Shown: positions 36,629 to 46,638 of the stretch, in pieces
Layout of the letters: each line of letters begins with the position of its first letter
Numbering within the stretch: position 1 is the first letter of the stretch
DNA from: Arsenophonus nilaparvatae
GTDB lineage: Bacteria > Pseudomonadota > Gammaproteobacteria > Enterobacterales > Enterobacteriaceae
Strand: one strand, 5' to 3'
Assembly: GCF_000757905.1 (NCBI RefSeq)
Contig: NZ_JRLH01000003.1
Length of the DNA stretch: 64,000 bases
The notes under the pieces: model-generated
Seen by the model: only the letters and a program-made list of their open reading frames with translations
Database searches by the model: none
Told to the model about the DNA's origin: nothing
Program-made: the position numbers and the translations under genes

Positions 36629-37399
36629 TTAAATTGCCACACCGGGCCTACGATTAGGCTGTGCATCAAAACTTACTCCTGATTCCTTAATACTATCTTC
36701 TCCCATTAGATAAAGATATATCGGCATAATTTCTTGTGGAGTTTTTAGTTGCATAGGATCCTCTGAAGGAAAAGCATTGGCTCTCATTTGCGTTCTTGTG
36801 CCACCGGGATTAATGCAATTAACACGTAAATTAGTATCTTTATATTCATCAAATAATACCTGCATTAGACCTTCGGTTGCGAATTTGGAAACTGAATAGG
36901 CCCCCCAATTAGCTCGACCTCGTCTGCCGACGCTTGAAGTGGTAAATATTAAGGAACTATTTGGTGCTTGTAGCTGCAGTGGTAGTAGGGCTTGTGTTAG
37001 CATAAAAGTTGCGTTAACGTTTATTTGTATAACTTCATGCCAAAGTTTTATAGGTTGATCAATAATCGGCGCAATTTTTCCTAATATGCTTGCGTTATGT
37101 AATACACCATCAAGATAGGGATAATGTTGGCTAATGTCAGTTGCTAATTCATGGCATTGTGATTCGGTTATTGTTAATAAATCAAGGGTGTAAATAGAGA
37201 CTAAAGGGGTAAATTTGCTATTAGAAATAATTTCTTGTTTGACTTGTTCTAGTTTTGCGGTTGTTCTACCGACTAAAATAAGATTGGCGCCATAACGTGA
37301 ATAAGTTAATGCCGCATCACGTCCAATGCCATCGCCCGCGCCTGTAATTAAAATGGTTTTTTGCTTAAGTAAATCAGCTTTAGCTTGGTAAGGTAGCAT
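36629..37399 (-). CDS. yciK: Short-chain dehydrogenase YciK
   Basis: NAD(P)-dependent oxidoreductase of the classical SDR family, physiological substrate unknown. The 256 residues (E. coli 252) show the cofactor motif TGAGDGIGRD, LHNASILG, the catalytic Ser in TTSSVGRRG and the YSVSK Tyr/Lys pair (GAYSVSKFATEG). The C-terminal FDAQPNRRPG is the family ending. Start ATG at 37399. It is divergent from sohB and convergent with the lipoprotein gene. Confidence 0.94.
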   Translation of the reverse strand: MLPYQAKADLLKQKTILITGAGDGIGRDAALTYSRYGANLILVGRTTAKLEQVKQEIISNSKFTPLVSIYTLDLLTITESQCHELATDISQHYPYLDGVLHNASILGKIAPIIDQPIKLWHEVIQINVNATFMLTQALLPLQLQAPNSSLIFTTSSVGRRGRANWGAYSVSKFATEGLMQVLFDEYKDTNLRVNCINPGGTRTQMRANAFPSEDPMQLKTPQEIMPIYLYLMGEDSIKESGVSFDAQPNRRPGVAI

Positions 37400-37512
37400 G
37401 ATATTTTCCTACTTTTGATTATTCAAATTTATTAATAAGAGCTATAAGCACTTTATCAAGTTTTTAGTTACAATACCCCTATTGTTTATATTCTGTAAAG
37501 AAGGATAGAATT

Positions 37513-38559
37513 GTGGAATTTCTTTCATCGTATGGATTATTTGTTGCTAAAATAGCAACAGTAGTTGTTGCTATTATATTGATTTCATTGGTTATTTTTA
37601 GTTTTGGACAGCGTAAACAGAGCAAAAAAGGTGATTTAAAACTTATTGATTTAAGTGAAGCTTATCGTCAACGTCAGCGTGAGATGCAACAGGTTAAGAT
37701 GAGTGACGCTGAATATAAAATTTGGTTAAAAACCTATAAAAAACAACGTAAAATTGAAGAAAAAAAACAGAAATCGGATGCTAAAGTTGGTCAAACAACG
37801 TTAAAAAAACCTTGTCTTTTTGTAATTAATTTCAAAGGCAGCATGAATGCTCATGAAGTCAATGCATTACGTGAAGAAATTACTGCAATTTTAGCAATTG
37901 CTGATAACAAAGATGAAGTATTGCTTAGGCTTGAAAGTCCAGGTGGCGTTGTGCATGGCTATGGCTTAGCTGCCTCTCAACTAAATCGTTTACGGGAAAA
38001 AGGCCTTAAATTAATTGCTTCGGTGGATAAAGTGGCAGCCAGTGGCGGTTATATGATGGCTTGTGTCGCCGATCGTATTGTGGCGGCTCCTTTTGCGATT
38101 ATTGGCTCTATTGGTGTAGTTGCGCAAGTACCCAATTTTCATCGATTACTGAAGAAAAAGGATATTGATGTAGAATTACATACAGCCGGAGAGTATAAAC
38201 GTACACTAACTTTATTAGGTGAAAATACCGAGCAAGGACGTAAGAAGTTTGTACAAGATTTAAATGAAACACATCAGCTATTTAAAGATTTTGTGCATCA
38301 AAAACGGCCGGCCCTTGATATTAATGCTGTGGCAACAGGTGAGCATTGGTATGGTATCCAGGCAAAGGAAAAAGGATTAATTGATGAAATAGGCGTTAGT
38401 GATGACATTATTATCAATCAAATTGATGCTCGTGAAATTATTGAGGTAACTTATACTCCGGCCAGACGTTTTATTGATCGTTTAATGGGCAGCATGGTAG
38501 AAAATGCAGACAAGTTGTTAATACGCTGGTGGCAAAGAGGACAGAGGCCACTGCTTTAA
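37513..38559 (+). CDS. sohB: Inner-membrane peptidase SohB
   Basis: S49-family protease with a single N-terminal membrane anchor (about 8-31) and a periplasmic catalytic domain; multicopy sohB suppresses degP loss in E. coli. The 348 residues keep S177 (KVAASGGYMMAC) and K229 (HTAGEYKRTLT), the Ser/Lys dyad. The start is GTG at 37513 behind AAGGATAG, giving MEFLSSYGLFVAK in register with E. coli. A second S49 enzyme in the window besides SppA. Confidence 0.95.
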   Translation: MEFLSSYGLFVAKIATVVVAIILISLVIFSFGQRKQSKKGDLKLIDLSEAYRQRQREMQQVKMSDAEYKIWLKTYKKQRKIEEKKQKSDAKVGQTTLKKPCLFVINFKGSMNAHEVNALREEITAILAIADNKDEVLLRLESPGGVVHGYGLAASQLNRLREKGLKLIASVDKVAASGGYMMACVADRIVAAPFAIIGSIGVVAQVPNFHRLLKKKDIDVELHTAGEYKRTLTLLGENTEQGRKKFVQDLNETHQLFKDFVHQKRPALDINAVATGEHWYGIQAKEKGLIDEIGVSDDIIINQIDAREIIEVTYTPARRFIDRLMGSMVENADKLLIRWWQRGQRPLL

Positions 38560-38577
38560 ATTATGAATAAGAAATAC

Positions 38578-38604
38578 ATACCGGCGTTTTTAGCCGGTAT
38601 TTTT
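38578..38604 (+). terminator. Rho-independent terminator of sohB
   Basis: ATACCGGC (38578-38585) pairs with GCCGGTAT (38593-38600), an 8-bp GC-rich stem with a 7-nt loop, followed by TTTT. It lies 19 nt after the sohB stop. Confidence 0.9.
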
Positions 38605-39126
38605 ATAATGTAATAGTTAAAACTTAATTATTTAATTGCAAATAAAATATTAATTAATCACTTAAAAACATGACAAACAATTTTATACAACACTACTAAG
38701 CTATTTTATTTGGAAATTAATTTCTTTCTGAAAATTTTATTTATATATCTGTTTGAACTAGATTTCTGCTACTTTTTATATAATTTTATTGATTTTTTTT
38801 ATAATCTATTCATAACTTATTGAGGTGGTTTTTGTTGTCATAACAATACCTATGAATAAAATAAGTGGTTGCGCATCATTTTTTATCAGGTAGAGTGTAG
38901 GCTTTTTATTACTTATGATGCTTTACTTTTGTCATTGTTTTGCTGACAAAATTGTACTATTGAATCTGATTACAGTATGAATTAACAAAGGTTTTTATCT
39001 TTATGGCAAAGTATTTAAGCAAAAAAAAGTTGATATATTGTGAATCTGACGCAATATAAAAAGAGATTTCATTCCATCTGGCTGGAAAGTCAGTACGCTT
39101 AGACAATATTTTAGGTAAAGATAACT
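38605..39126. other. Upstream region of topA
   Basis: About 520 nt of AT-rich DNA with T-tracts. E. coli has yciN and several topA promoters in this interval; yciN is not recognisable. No gene is seen. The AT-tracts could give curvature at a supercoiling-controlled promoter, which is inference. Confidence 0.45.
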
Positions 39127-41727
39127 ATGGGTAAAGCTCTTGTTATTGTGGAGTCCCCGGCAAAAGCCAAGACTATCAACAAATACCTTGGTAATAACTA
39201 CGTTGTTAAAAGTAGCGTAGGGCATATACGTGATTTGCCAAAAAGTGGTGGTTCCAGCTCACAAAAGAATACAAACTCAGCCAACAAGGTTAAAAAAGTA
39301 AAAAAAGATGAGCATGAGGCGCTTGTAAATAGAATGGGAGTTGACCCATATCATGGGTGGAAAGCCAATTATCAAATTTTACCTGGCAAAGAAAAAGTCG
39401 TTGCTGAATTAAGATCGCTTGCTTCCGACGCAGAGCATATCTATCTGGCAACGGATCTCGATCGTGAGGGGGAAGCAATTGCCTGGCATTTGCGAGAAGT
39501 GATTGGCGGTGATAATCAGCGCTTTAGTCGAGTAGTTTTTAATGAAATTACTAAAAATGCAATTAAGCAAGCTTTTGATAATCCTGGTGAATTAAATATT
39601 GATCGTGTTAATGCTCAACAAGCTCGGCGTTTTTTAGATCGGGTTGTTGGTTATATGGTTTCACCGTTATTATGGAAAAAAATTGCTCGCGGCCTTTCTG
39701 CCGGTCGTGTTCAGTCAGTCGCTGTACGTCTGATTGTAGAACGGGAACGGGAAATTAAAGCATTTGTCCCACAAGAGTATTGGCAGCTGCATACTGAGTT
39801 ACTGACCGTAGATACGGCATTAATTCGAATGGAAGTGACACATGAAAAGGGTAAGCCTTTTAAACCCGTCACCAAAGCACAAATTGATGCTGCTATTGGA
39901 TTATTAAAAAATGCCTATTATCAGGTGTCAGATCGTGAAGATCGGCCCACAATTAGTAAACCCAGCGCCCCTTTTATTACCTCAACCCTGCAACAAGCGG
40001 CAAGTACACGTCTTGGCTTTGGCGTTAAAAAAACCATGATGATGGCACAGCGTCTTTATGAAGCAGGTTATATTACCTATATGCGTACTGACTCAACTAA
40101 CTTAAGTCAGGATGCTTTAAGTATGGCTCGCAATTATATTGACCACAAATTTGGCAGCAAATACCTGCCTAAACAGGCGAATGTTTACACCAATCAAAAA
40201 AGTTCGCAGGAAGCACATGAAGCTATTCGTCCTTCTAATATTGATGTTGGTGTTGATGCTCTAAAAGAGATGGAAGCGGATGCCAAAAGATTATATCAAC
40301 TGATTTGGAACCAATTTGTTGCTTGTCAAATGACACCAGCTGAATTTGATTCAACGACAATAACCGTCAAAGCTGGAGATTTTGAGTTAAAGGCTAAAGG
40401 GCGTATTTTGCGTTTTGATGGTTGGACTAAAGTTATGCCAGCATTGCGCAAAGGTGATGAAGATAAAATATTACCTATGGTCAAAGTTGGTAGTCAGCTT
40501 GAATTGGATAAATTGTGTCCTAGCCAACACTTTACTAAACCTCCAGCACGTTTTGGTGAAGCTTCCCTGGTTAGAGAACTTGAAAAACGTGGCATTGGCC
40601 GGCCATCAACCTATCCGGTTATTATTTCAACTATCCAAGATCGGGGCTATGTAAAAATTGAAAATCGCCGTTTTTATGCTGAAAAAATAGGTGAAATAGT
40701 TACTGACCGGTTAGATGAAAATTTTAGTGAATTAATGGACTATGATTTTACTGCGCGAATGGAAGATCAGCTTGACTTGATAGCAGAAGATCGTATCGAG
40801 TGGAAGAGTGTATTAGATGAGTTTTTTGCTGCTTTTACCGAACAGCTAGAAAGCGCAAATAAAGCACCCGAGGAAGGTGGCATGCGCCCCAATCCGATGG
40901 TATTAACATCGATTGAATGTCCTGACTGTCACCGCCAAATGGGAATTAGAACTGCTTCTACGGGGGTTTTTCTGGGATGCTCTGGTTACAGCTTACCAGC
41001 AAAAGAGTGCTGCAAAAAAACCATTAATTTAATTCCTGAAGATGAATTATCAAATATCCTGGTAGCAGAAGAAGAGGATGTGGAAACGCATGCTTTGCGA
41101 GCCCGCCGGCGATGCCCTAAATGTGGTACCGCGATGGATAGCTACCTTATTGATAATAAACGTAAATTACATGTATGTGGGAATAATCCAGTATGTAATG
41201 GTTATCAGGTTGAAGAAGGTGAATTTCGCATTAAAGGCTATGATGGGCCAATTATTGAATGTGATAAATGTGGCTCAGAAATGCATCTGAAGATGGGTCG
41301 ATTTGGAAAATATATGGGCTGTACCAATGAGGCTTGTAAAAATACTCGCAAGATCTTGAAGAGTGGTGAAGTGGCTCCGCCTAAAGAAGATCCTATTCCA
41401 TTGCCGGAACTAGTTTGTGAAAAATCTGATGCTTACTTTGTATTAAGAGATGGGGCAGCGGGAATATTTTTAGCCGCTAACACTTTTCCAAAATCAAGAG
41501 AGACCCGCGCACCATTGGTTGAAGAATTGATACGTTTTAAAGATCGTCTGCCAGCTAAATTTAGCTATTTAACCCTGGCGCCATCGGTCGATCCTGAAGG
41601 TAATAAAACGATTGTTAGATTTAGTCGTAAGACTAAGCAACAATATGTTTCCTCAGAAAAAAATGGTAAAGCCACTGGCTGGAGTGCATTTTATATCGAT
41701 GGCAAATGGATAGAAAAAAACAAATAA
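39127..41727 (+). CDS. topA: DNA topoisomerase I
   Basis: Type IA enzyme that relaxes negative supercoils. The 866 residues (E. coli 865) hold the Toprim segment VIVESPAKAKT with ATDLDREGEA (108-117), the active-site Tyr Y318 in YITYMRTDSTNL, and three C-terminal Cys4 zinc ribbons (starting CPDCHRQMG, CPKCGTAMD and CDKCGSEMH), followed by the zinc-free C-terminal domains. Start ATG at 39127. It precedes cysB as in E. coli, but sodC has come between them. Confidence 0.98.
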   Translation: MGKALVIVESPAKAKTINKYLGNNYVVKSSVGHIRDLPKSGGSSSQKNTNSANKVKKVKKDEHEALVNRMGVDPYHGWKANYQILPGKEKVVAELRSLASDAEHIYLATDLDREGEAIAWHLREVIGGDNQRFSRVVFNEITKNAIKQAFDNPGELNIDRVNAQQARRFLDRVVGYMVSPLLWKKIARGLSAGRVQSVAVRLIVEREREIKAFVPQEYWQLHTELLTVDTALIRMEVTHEKGKPFKPVTKAQIDAAIGLLKNAYYQVSDREDRPTISKPSAPFITSTLQQAASTRLGFGVKKTMMMAQRLYEAGYITYMRTDSTNLSQDALSMARNYIDHKFGSKYLPKQANVYTNQKSSQEAHEAIRPSNIDVGVDALKEMEADAKRLYQLIWNQFVACQMTPAEFDSTTITVKAGDFELKAKGRILRFDGWTKVMPALRKGDEDKILPMVKVGSQLELDKLCPSQHFTKPPARFGEASLVRELEKRGIGRPSTYPVIISTIQDRGYVKIENRRFYAEKIGEIVTDRLDENFSELMDYDFTARMEDQLDLIAEDRIEWKSVLDEFFAAFTEQLESANKAPEEGGMRPNPMVLTSIECPDCHRQMGIRTASTGVFLGCSGYSLPAKECCKKTINLIPEDELSNILVAEEEDVETHALRARRRCPKCGTAMDSYLIDNKRKLHVCGNNPVCNGYQVEEGEFRIKGYDGPIIECDKCGSEMHLKMGRFGKYMGCTNEACKNTRKILKSGEVAPPKEDPIPLPELVCEKSDAYFVLRDGAAGIFLAANTFPKSRETRAPLVEELIRFKDRLPAKFSYLTLAPSVDPEGNKTIVRFSRKTKQQYVSSEKNGKATGWSAFYIDGKWIEKNK

Positions 41728-41755
41728 AAATTTATCTATTTTCTATAATTAAACA

Positions 41756-41777
41756 AGGCTACTGAAATCAGTAGCCT
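41756..41777 (+). terminator. Terminator of topA
   Basis: AGGCTACTGA (41756-41765) and TCAGTAGCCT (41768-41777) form a perfect 10-bp stem with a 2-nt gap, followed by AATTTTTAG. It lies 29 nt after the topA stop and isolates topA from sodC. Confidence 0.8.
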
Positions 41778-41829
41778 AATTTTTAGTTTATATATCGTCG
41801 CTATTTCAAATCATAACCTGGATTAATAT

Positions 41830-42354
41830 ATGAAATTGAAAATGTTACTAATTATGGGCACTTTTTTTGCTGCAACATCGCTAGCCAATACAATGATAGT
41901 TCCAATGAACATAGTTACTAAAAAAGATAACGGCCAATCGGTAGGTGAAATTAAGATTACGGAAACAAAATTTGGTTTATTATTTACCCCCAAATTACAA
42001 GGATTAGCGCCTGGAATACATGGTTTCCATGTTCACGAATATCCTAGTTGTGATGCTTTGCAAAAAGATGGAAAGTTAATCGCAGCAGGAAAAGCCGGTG
42101 GCCATTTTGATCCTAATAAAACAGCCCAACATAAAGGTCCATATAGTAGTAGCGGCCATTTAGGTGATTTACCGGGTTTAGTTGTTAATGCTAATGGTAG
42201 TGCTGACTATGCCATTTTAGCACCGCGGTTAAAATCAATAAGTCAAATTAAGCATAGAGCATTAATAATCCATGAAGGTGGAGATAATTATTCAGATCAT
42301 CCAGAAACATTAGGCGGTGGTGGTTTAAGGGTAGTTTGCGGTATTATTAAATAA
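41830..42354 (+). CDS. sodC: Periplasmic Cu/Zn superoxide dismutase
   Basis: Dismutates superoxide in the periplasm. The 174 residues start with a signal peptide (MKLKMLLIMGTFFAATSLAN, cleavage near 20). Copper ligands H67, H69, H92 and H148, zinc ligands H92, H101, H110 and D113, the disulfide pair C74/C170 and the catalytic R167 are all present, so the enzyme should be active. Start ATG at 41830. The gene has its own space between topA and cysB, where E. coli has nothing; its composition matches the surroundings. Confidence 0.95.
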   Translation: MKLKMLLIMGTFFAATSLANTMIVPMNIVTKKDNGQSVGEIKITETKFGLLFTPKLQGLAPGIHGFHVHEYPSCDALQKDGKLIAAGKAGGHFDPNKTAQHKGPYSSSGHLGDLPGLVVNANGSADYAILAPRLKSISQIKHRALIIHEGGDNYSDHPETLGGGGLRVVCGIIK

Positions 42355-42689
42355 ATTAATTTATTTATTTTAGGCCATTCAAAGTTAGTTTAGGAAATCT
42401 TTAGTAATAGTAAACGGCGTTGTTTGGCTTTTTATTTTAGCATTCAGTTAATTAATAATCTTGCCAAAATTTATATTCATTATAACTAATAAACATATAA
42501 TTAATTGTTAGTAAAATAAGCTCATTATATAAATAATATTTAATTTGTAATTTATTTGTTGTTATATTTTCAATCGTATATATTATTGATTATAATAAAT
42601 AATGCTTATATTTCTTTTTGTTATAATAAAATTACTATAAGTTATTAAATAATTAATCCTTTATTCAATTTATAAGGACGCTGAATAAG
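42355..42689. other. Spacer between sodC and cysB
   Basis: A 335-nt AT-rich spacer. No gene and no strong terminator stem is evident after sodC. The cysB promoter should lie in the right half, where runs of TAT and ATAAT make the -10 ambiguous. Confidence 0.45.
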
Positions 42690-43664
42690 ATGAAATTACA
42701 GCAATTACGTTACATTGTAGAGATTGAAAATCATAATTTAAATGTTTCATCAACAGCAGAAGGGTTATACACATCACAACCAGGTATAAGCAAACAGGTT
42801 CGTATGCTTGAAGATGAATTGGGAGTGCAAATTTTTGGACGCAGTGGTAAACACTTAACTCATGTTACTCCAGCCGGAAAGGAAGTAATTAAAATTGCTC
42901 GAGAAGTGATGACGAAAATGCACGCTATCCGAGCAGTCGTTGGTGAACATACTTATCCTGATCGTGGCATATTAGCCATTGCTACCACACATACTCAAGC
43001 AAGGTATGCTCTTCCTCCGGTTATTAAACAATTTATCGAACATTATCCACAAGTTTCATTACATATGAGTCAGGGTTCGCCAATACAAATTGCGGAAGAT
43101 GTCAGTAAAGGAAATAGCGACTTTGCTATTGCGACTGAAGCGTTACATCTTTACAAAGATTTAGTGATGTTACCTTGTTATCATTGGAATCGTTCGGTTG
43201 TTGTTAAAGCTGATCATCCTTTAGCTAACAAGAAAAATATTACCATTAGTGAACTCGCTCAATACCCGATTGTGACTTATACCCATGGTTTTACAGGCCG
43301 CTCTGAATTGGATGAGGCTTTTTATAAGGCAGGTTTACAGGCTAAGATTATTTTTACCGCCACTGATGCTGATGTTATTAAGACTTATGTAAGATTGGGA
43401 TTAGGTATAGGAATTATTGCTAGCATGGCAGTTGACCCTAATCAAGATCAGGACTTAGTTATTATTGATATGCGGGATAAGTTTAGCTATAGCACTACAA
43501 AAATAGGTTTTCATCGTAATAGTTTTTTACGTAGCTATATGTATGATTTTATTTGGCGTTTTGCACCACATTTAACGCCTGATGTTGTTGATAAAGCGAT
43601 TGCTTTACGTTCAAATGAAGAAATTGAAGAAATGTTTAAAGAGATTCAATTACCAACAATATAA
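42690..43664 (+). CDS. cysB: Cysteine regulon activator CysB
   Basis: LysR-type activator of sulfate assimilation and cysteine synthesis, with N-acetylserine as inducer. The 324 residues equal E. coli CysB. The N-terminal winged helix (about 1-60: MKLQQLRYIVEIENHNLNVS, TSQPGISKQVRMLEDELG) and the effector-domain segment IATTHTQARYALP, where the known sulfate/N-acetylserine pocket lies, are intact. Start ATG at 42690 with AAGGA upstream. The regulon genes are outside the window. Confidence 0.96.
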   Translation: MKLQQLRYIVEIENHNLNVSSTAEGLYTSQPGISKQVRMLEDELGVQIFGRSGKHLTHVTPAGKEVIKIAREVMTKMHAIRAVVGEHTYPDRGILAIATTHTQARYALPPVIKQFIEHYPQVSLHMSQGSPIQIAEDVSKGNSDFAIATEALHLYKDLVMLPCYHWNRSVVVKADHPLANKKNITISELAQYPIVTYTHGFTGRSELDEAFYKAGLQAKIIFTATDADVIKTYVRLGLGIGIIASMAVDPNQDQDLVIIDMRDKFSYSTTKIGFHRNSFLRSYMYDFIWRFAPHLTPDVVDKAIALRSNEEIEEMFKEIQLPTI

Positions 43665-43850
43665 TTTTAATAAAAATTAGAGTTTATTTTCTATTCATGA
43701 TTTTTTATTTTATATTTTTTCTTATGCACTAATTCCACATCAAGCCAGGGCTATTTAGCGTTAATACTTTTAATTTATTTTGAACAAAATCATATTTAAT
43801 GATCATTATGTGTTACATAACCGAAAAATATTTCTAATATATTATCTTTA

Positions 43851-43867
43851 TAAGATGCGTCATCTTA
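43851..43867 (+). promoter_or_regulatory. Hairpin in the acnA leader
   Basis: TAAGATG (43851-43857) and CATCTTA (43861-43867) make a perfect 7-bp stem with a 3-nt loop, ending 34 nt before the acnA start and about 20 nt before its AGGAGG site. It could be a protein-binding or stability element, or an operator. No known family is recognised. Confidence 0.35.
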
Positions 43868-43901
43868 GTTATCTAGATAAAAAATAATAAAAGGAGGAGT
43901 T

Positions 43902-46574
43902 ATGTCGTTAAGTCTAAGAACGGACTGTGCATCCACACTCTCCGCTGGAAGTAAACACTATGAATATTTTAGCTTACCTATTGCAGCCAAACAGTTAGGT
44001 GATATTTCGAATTTGCCAAAATCACTTAAAGTACTATTTGAAAATTTGCTGCGCCATCTGGATGGAAAATCTGTTGTATTAAAAGATTTGCAGGCTATGG
44101 TTGATTGGCAGCATACGGGGCATGCTGAGCGTGAAATTGCCTATCAACCAGCCCGAGTTTTGATGCAGGATTTTACTGGTGTGCCAGCAGTGGTTGATCT
44201 CGCTGCAATGCGCGAAGCTGTGCAGCGATTAGGTGGTGATGTTAATAAGGTAAATCCATTATCGCCGGTCGATTTAATTATTGACCATTCGGTTATGGTC
44301 GATGAGTTTGCCACTCCTCAAGCCTTTAGTGATAACGTAAAATTTGAAATGCAACGCAACTATGAACGTTACCTATTTTTACGTTGGGGACAAAAGGCAT
44401 TTAATCGTTTTAGAGTTGTGCCGCCCGGAACAGGTATTTGTCACCAGGTAAATTTGGAGTATTTAGGTAAGGCGGTGTGGTATGAAGAACGAGAAGGAAA
44501 ATTGTTCGCTTATCCAGACACATTGGTTGGTACTGATTCTCATACCACGATGATCAATGGTTTGGGAGTTTTGGGTTGGGGAGTGGGCGGTATTGAAGCA
44601 GAAGCCGCAATGTTGGGACAACCGATTTCGATGCTCATTCCAGATGTAGTTGGTTTTAAATTAATTGGCAAACTAAACGAAGGGATCACCGCTACTGATT
44701 TAGTTTTGACTGTCACCCAAATGCTGCGTAAACATGGGGTAGTGGGTAAATTTGTTGAATTTTACGGTGATGGTTTAGCTGATTTATCGCTCGCGGATCG
44801 GGCTACCATTGCCAACATGTCTCCTGAATATGGCGCTACATGTGGTTTCTTCCCAGTTGACGAAATCACTTTAAGCTATATGCGGTTAACAGGGCGTTCG
44901 GAAGATGAAATTGCTTTAGTTGAAAATTATACTAAAACACAAGGATTATGGCGCCATCCAGGTGAAGAGCCTATTTTTACCAGTACCTTAGTATTAGATT
45001 TAGCATCGGTGGAAGTTAGTCTGGCTGGGCCTAAACGCCCTCAAGATCGGGTTGAATTAAGCCAGGTTCCGCATGCGTTTAAAGATTCAGTCGAGCTTGA
45101 ATTAAATAAATCAACCAAAGAGCCTGCGCCATCCGTCAGTTATGATGGTAAAAATTTTCAGTTACAAGAGGGAGCGGTTGTTATTGCGGCGATAACTTCC
45201 TGTACTAATACTTCAAACCCAAGTGTTTTAATGACGGCAGGATTACTTGCTAAAAAGGCGGTTGAAAAAGGTTTAGTGCGTAAACCTTGGGTAAAATCTT
45301 CGTTAGCACCAGGTTCGAAAGTGGTTACTGATTATTTAGCTAAAGCGGGATTGACTGATTATTTAAATCAATTAGGTTTTAATCTAGTTGGCTATGGCTG
45401 CACCACTTGCATTGGTAACTCAGGGCCACTACCGGCGCCAATAGAAGAAGCAATCAAAAAACATGATCTAACTGTAGGTGCGGTGCTATCAGGCAATAGA
45501 AATTTTGAAGGTAGGATCCATCCATTAGTAAAAACCAATTGGTTGGCATCACCACCTTTAGTGGTAGCTTATGCGTTAGCGGGTAATATGCAAGTAAATC
45601 TTGCTGATGAGCCGTTGGGACAAGATAAAAATGGTAAAGATGTTTTACTAAAAGATATATGGCCTACCAGTCAGGAAATTGCTGATGCAATACAGTTAGT
45701 AAAATCTGACATGTTCCATAAAGAATATAATGCAGTTTTTGATGGTGATGAAGCATGGCAGGCACTTGATGTAAAAAGTTCAGCCACTTATTCATGGCAA
45801 CCTGATTCAACTTATATTCGTAATCCTCCGTTTTTTGATGGCATGCAGCCTGCACCGGCGCCGATCACTGATATTCATGCTGCTCATATTCTTGCAATCT
45901 TGGGTGATTCTGTTACGACCGATCATATTTCACCAGCTGGAAATATTAAAGCGGATAGTCCAGCCGGCCATTATTTACAGTCCCATGGCGTACAAGTAAC
46001 AGATTTCAATTCGTATGGTTCGAGGCGAGGTAATCATGAAGTTATGATGAGAGGCGCATTTGCCAATATTCGTATTCGTAATGAGATGCTTCCTGGGGTT
46101 GAAGGGGGATTTACTCGCTATATACCAACACAGACTCAGCTAGCAATCTATGATGCCGCCATGCAATATCAGCAAAAAAAGATACCTTTAGCAATTATTG
46201 CTGGCAAAGAGTATGGTTCCGGTTCTAGTCGTGACTGGGCGGCTAAAGGAACCCTATTACTCGGGGTAAGAGTGGTTATTGCTGAATCTTATGAACGAAT
46301 TCATCGCTCTAATTTGATTGGTATGGGGGTCTTACCGTTAGAATTTCCGGCTAATGTAAACCGTAAAACGTTAAAATTGACCGGTGATGAGACAATTGAC
46401 ATTGCAGGCTTGCAATCGATTACCCCAGGCGAGATGATTACAGTAACCATTACTGATAAAAATGATCAGAAAACGACAATAGCGATGCGTTGCCGCATTG
46501 ATACGATGACTGAATTAGAATATTTTCGTCATGGCGGTATTCTGCAGTATGTTATTCGTCAAATGTTAAAATAA
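43902..46574 (+). CDS. acnA: Aconitate hydratase A
   Basis: [4Fe-4S] enzyme isomerising citrate and isocitrate; the stress-stable aconitase of enterobacteria, and an RNA-binding protein when it loses its cluster. The 890 residues (E. coli 891) contain cluster ligands C434 (ITSCTNTSNP), C500 and C503 (GYGCTTCIGNSGP), and the substrate-binding segments TDSHTTMINGLGV and GKEYGSGSSRDWAAKG. Start ATG at 43902 follows a strong AGGAGG. E. coli ymiA and yciX between cysB and acnA are absent. Confidence 0.98.
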   Translation: MSLSLRTDCASTLSAGSKHYEYFSLPIAAKQLGDISNLPKSLKVLFENLLRHLDGKSVVLKDLQAMVDWQHTGHAEREIAYQPARVLMQDFTGVPAVVDLAAMREAVQRLGGDVNKVNPLSPVDLIIDHSVMVDEFATPQAFSDNVKFEMQRNYERYLFLRWGQKAFNRFRVVPPGTGICHQVNLEYLGKAVWYEEREGKLFAYPDTLVGTDSHTTMINGLGVLGWGVGGIEAEAAMLGQPISMLIPDVVGFKLIGKLNEGITATDLVLTVTQMLRKHGVVGKFVEFYGDGLADLSLADRATIANMSPEYGATCGFFPVDEITLSYMRLTGRSEDEIALVENYTKTQGLWRHPGEEPIFTSTLVLDLASVEVSLAGPKRPQDRVELSQVPHAFKDSVELELNKSTKEPAPSVSYDGKNFQLQEGAVVIAAITSCTNTSNPSVLMTAGLLAKKAVEKGLVRKPWVKSSLAPGSKVVTDYLAKAGLTDYLNQLGFNLVGYGCTTCIGNSGPLPAPIEEAIKKHDLTVGAVLSGNRNFEGRIHPLVKTNWLASPPLVVAYALAGNMQVNLADEPLGQDKNGKDVLLKDIWPTSQEIADAIQLVKSDMFHKEYNAVFDGDEAWQALDVKSSATYSWQPDSTYIRNPPFFDGMQPAPAPITDIHAAHILAILGDSVTTDHISPAGNIKADSPAGHYLQSHGVQVTDFNSYGSRRGNHEVMMRGAFANIRIRNEMLPGVEGGFTRYIPTQTQLAIYDAAMQYQQKKIPLAIIAGKEYGSGSSRDWAAKGTLLLGVRVVIAESYERIHRSNLIGMGVLPLEFPANVNRKTLKLTGDETIDIAGLQSITPGEMITVTITDKNDQKTTIAMRCRIDTMTELEYFRHGGILQYVIRQMLK

Positions 46575-46587
46575 ACGGATTTAAACC

Positions 46588-46625
46588 ATCAAAAACTGCT
46601 CTGTTAAAAGCAGACAGTTTTTGAT
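46588..46625. terminator. Bidirectional terminator between acnA and ribA
   Basis: ATCAAAAACTG (46588-46598) and CAGTTTTTGAT (46615-46625) form a perfect 11-bp stem with a further CTG/CAG pair inside. It separates convergent acnA and ribA, with T-rich sequence built into each arm. Confidence 0.8.
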
Positions 46626-46638
46626 AATAATTGATTGA

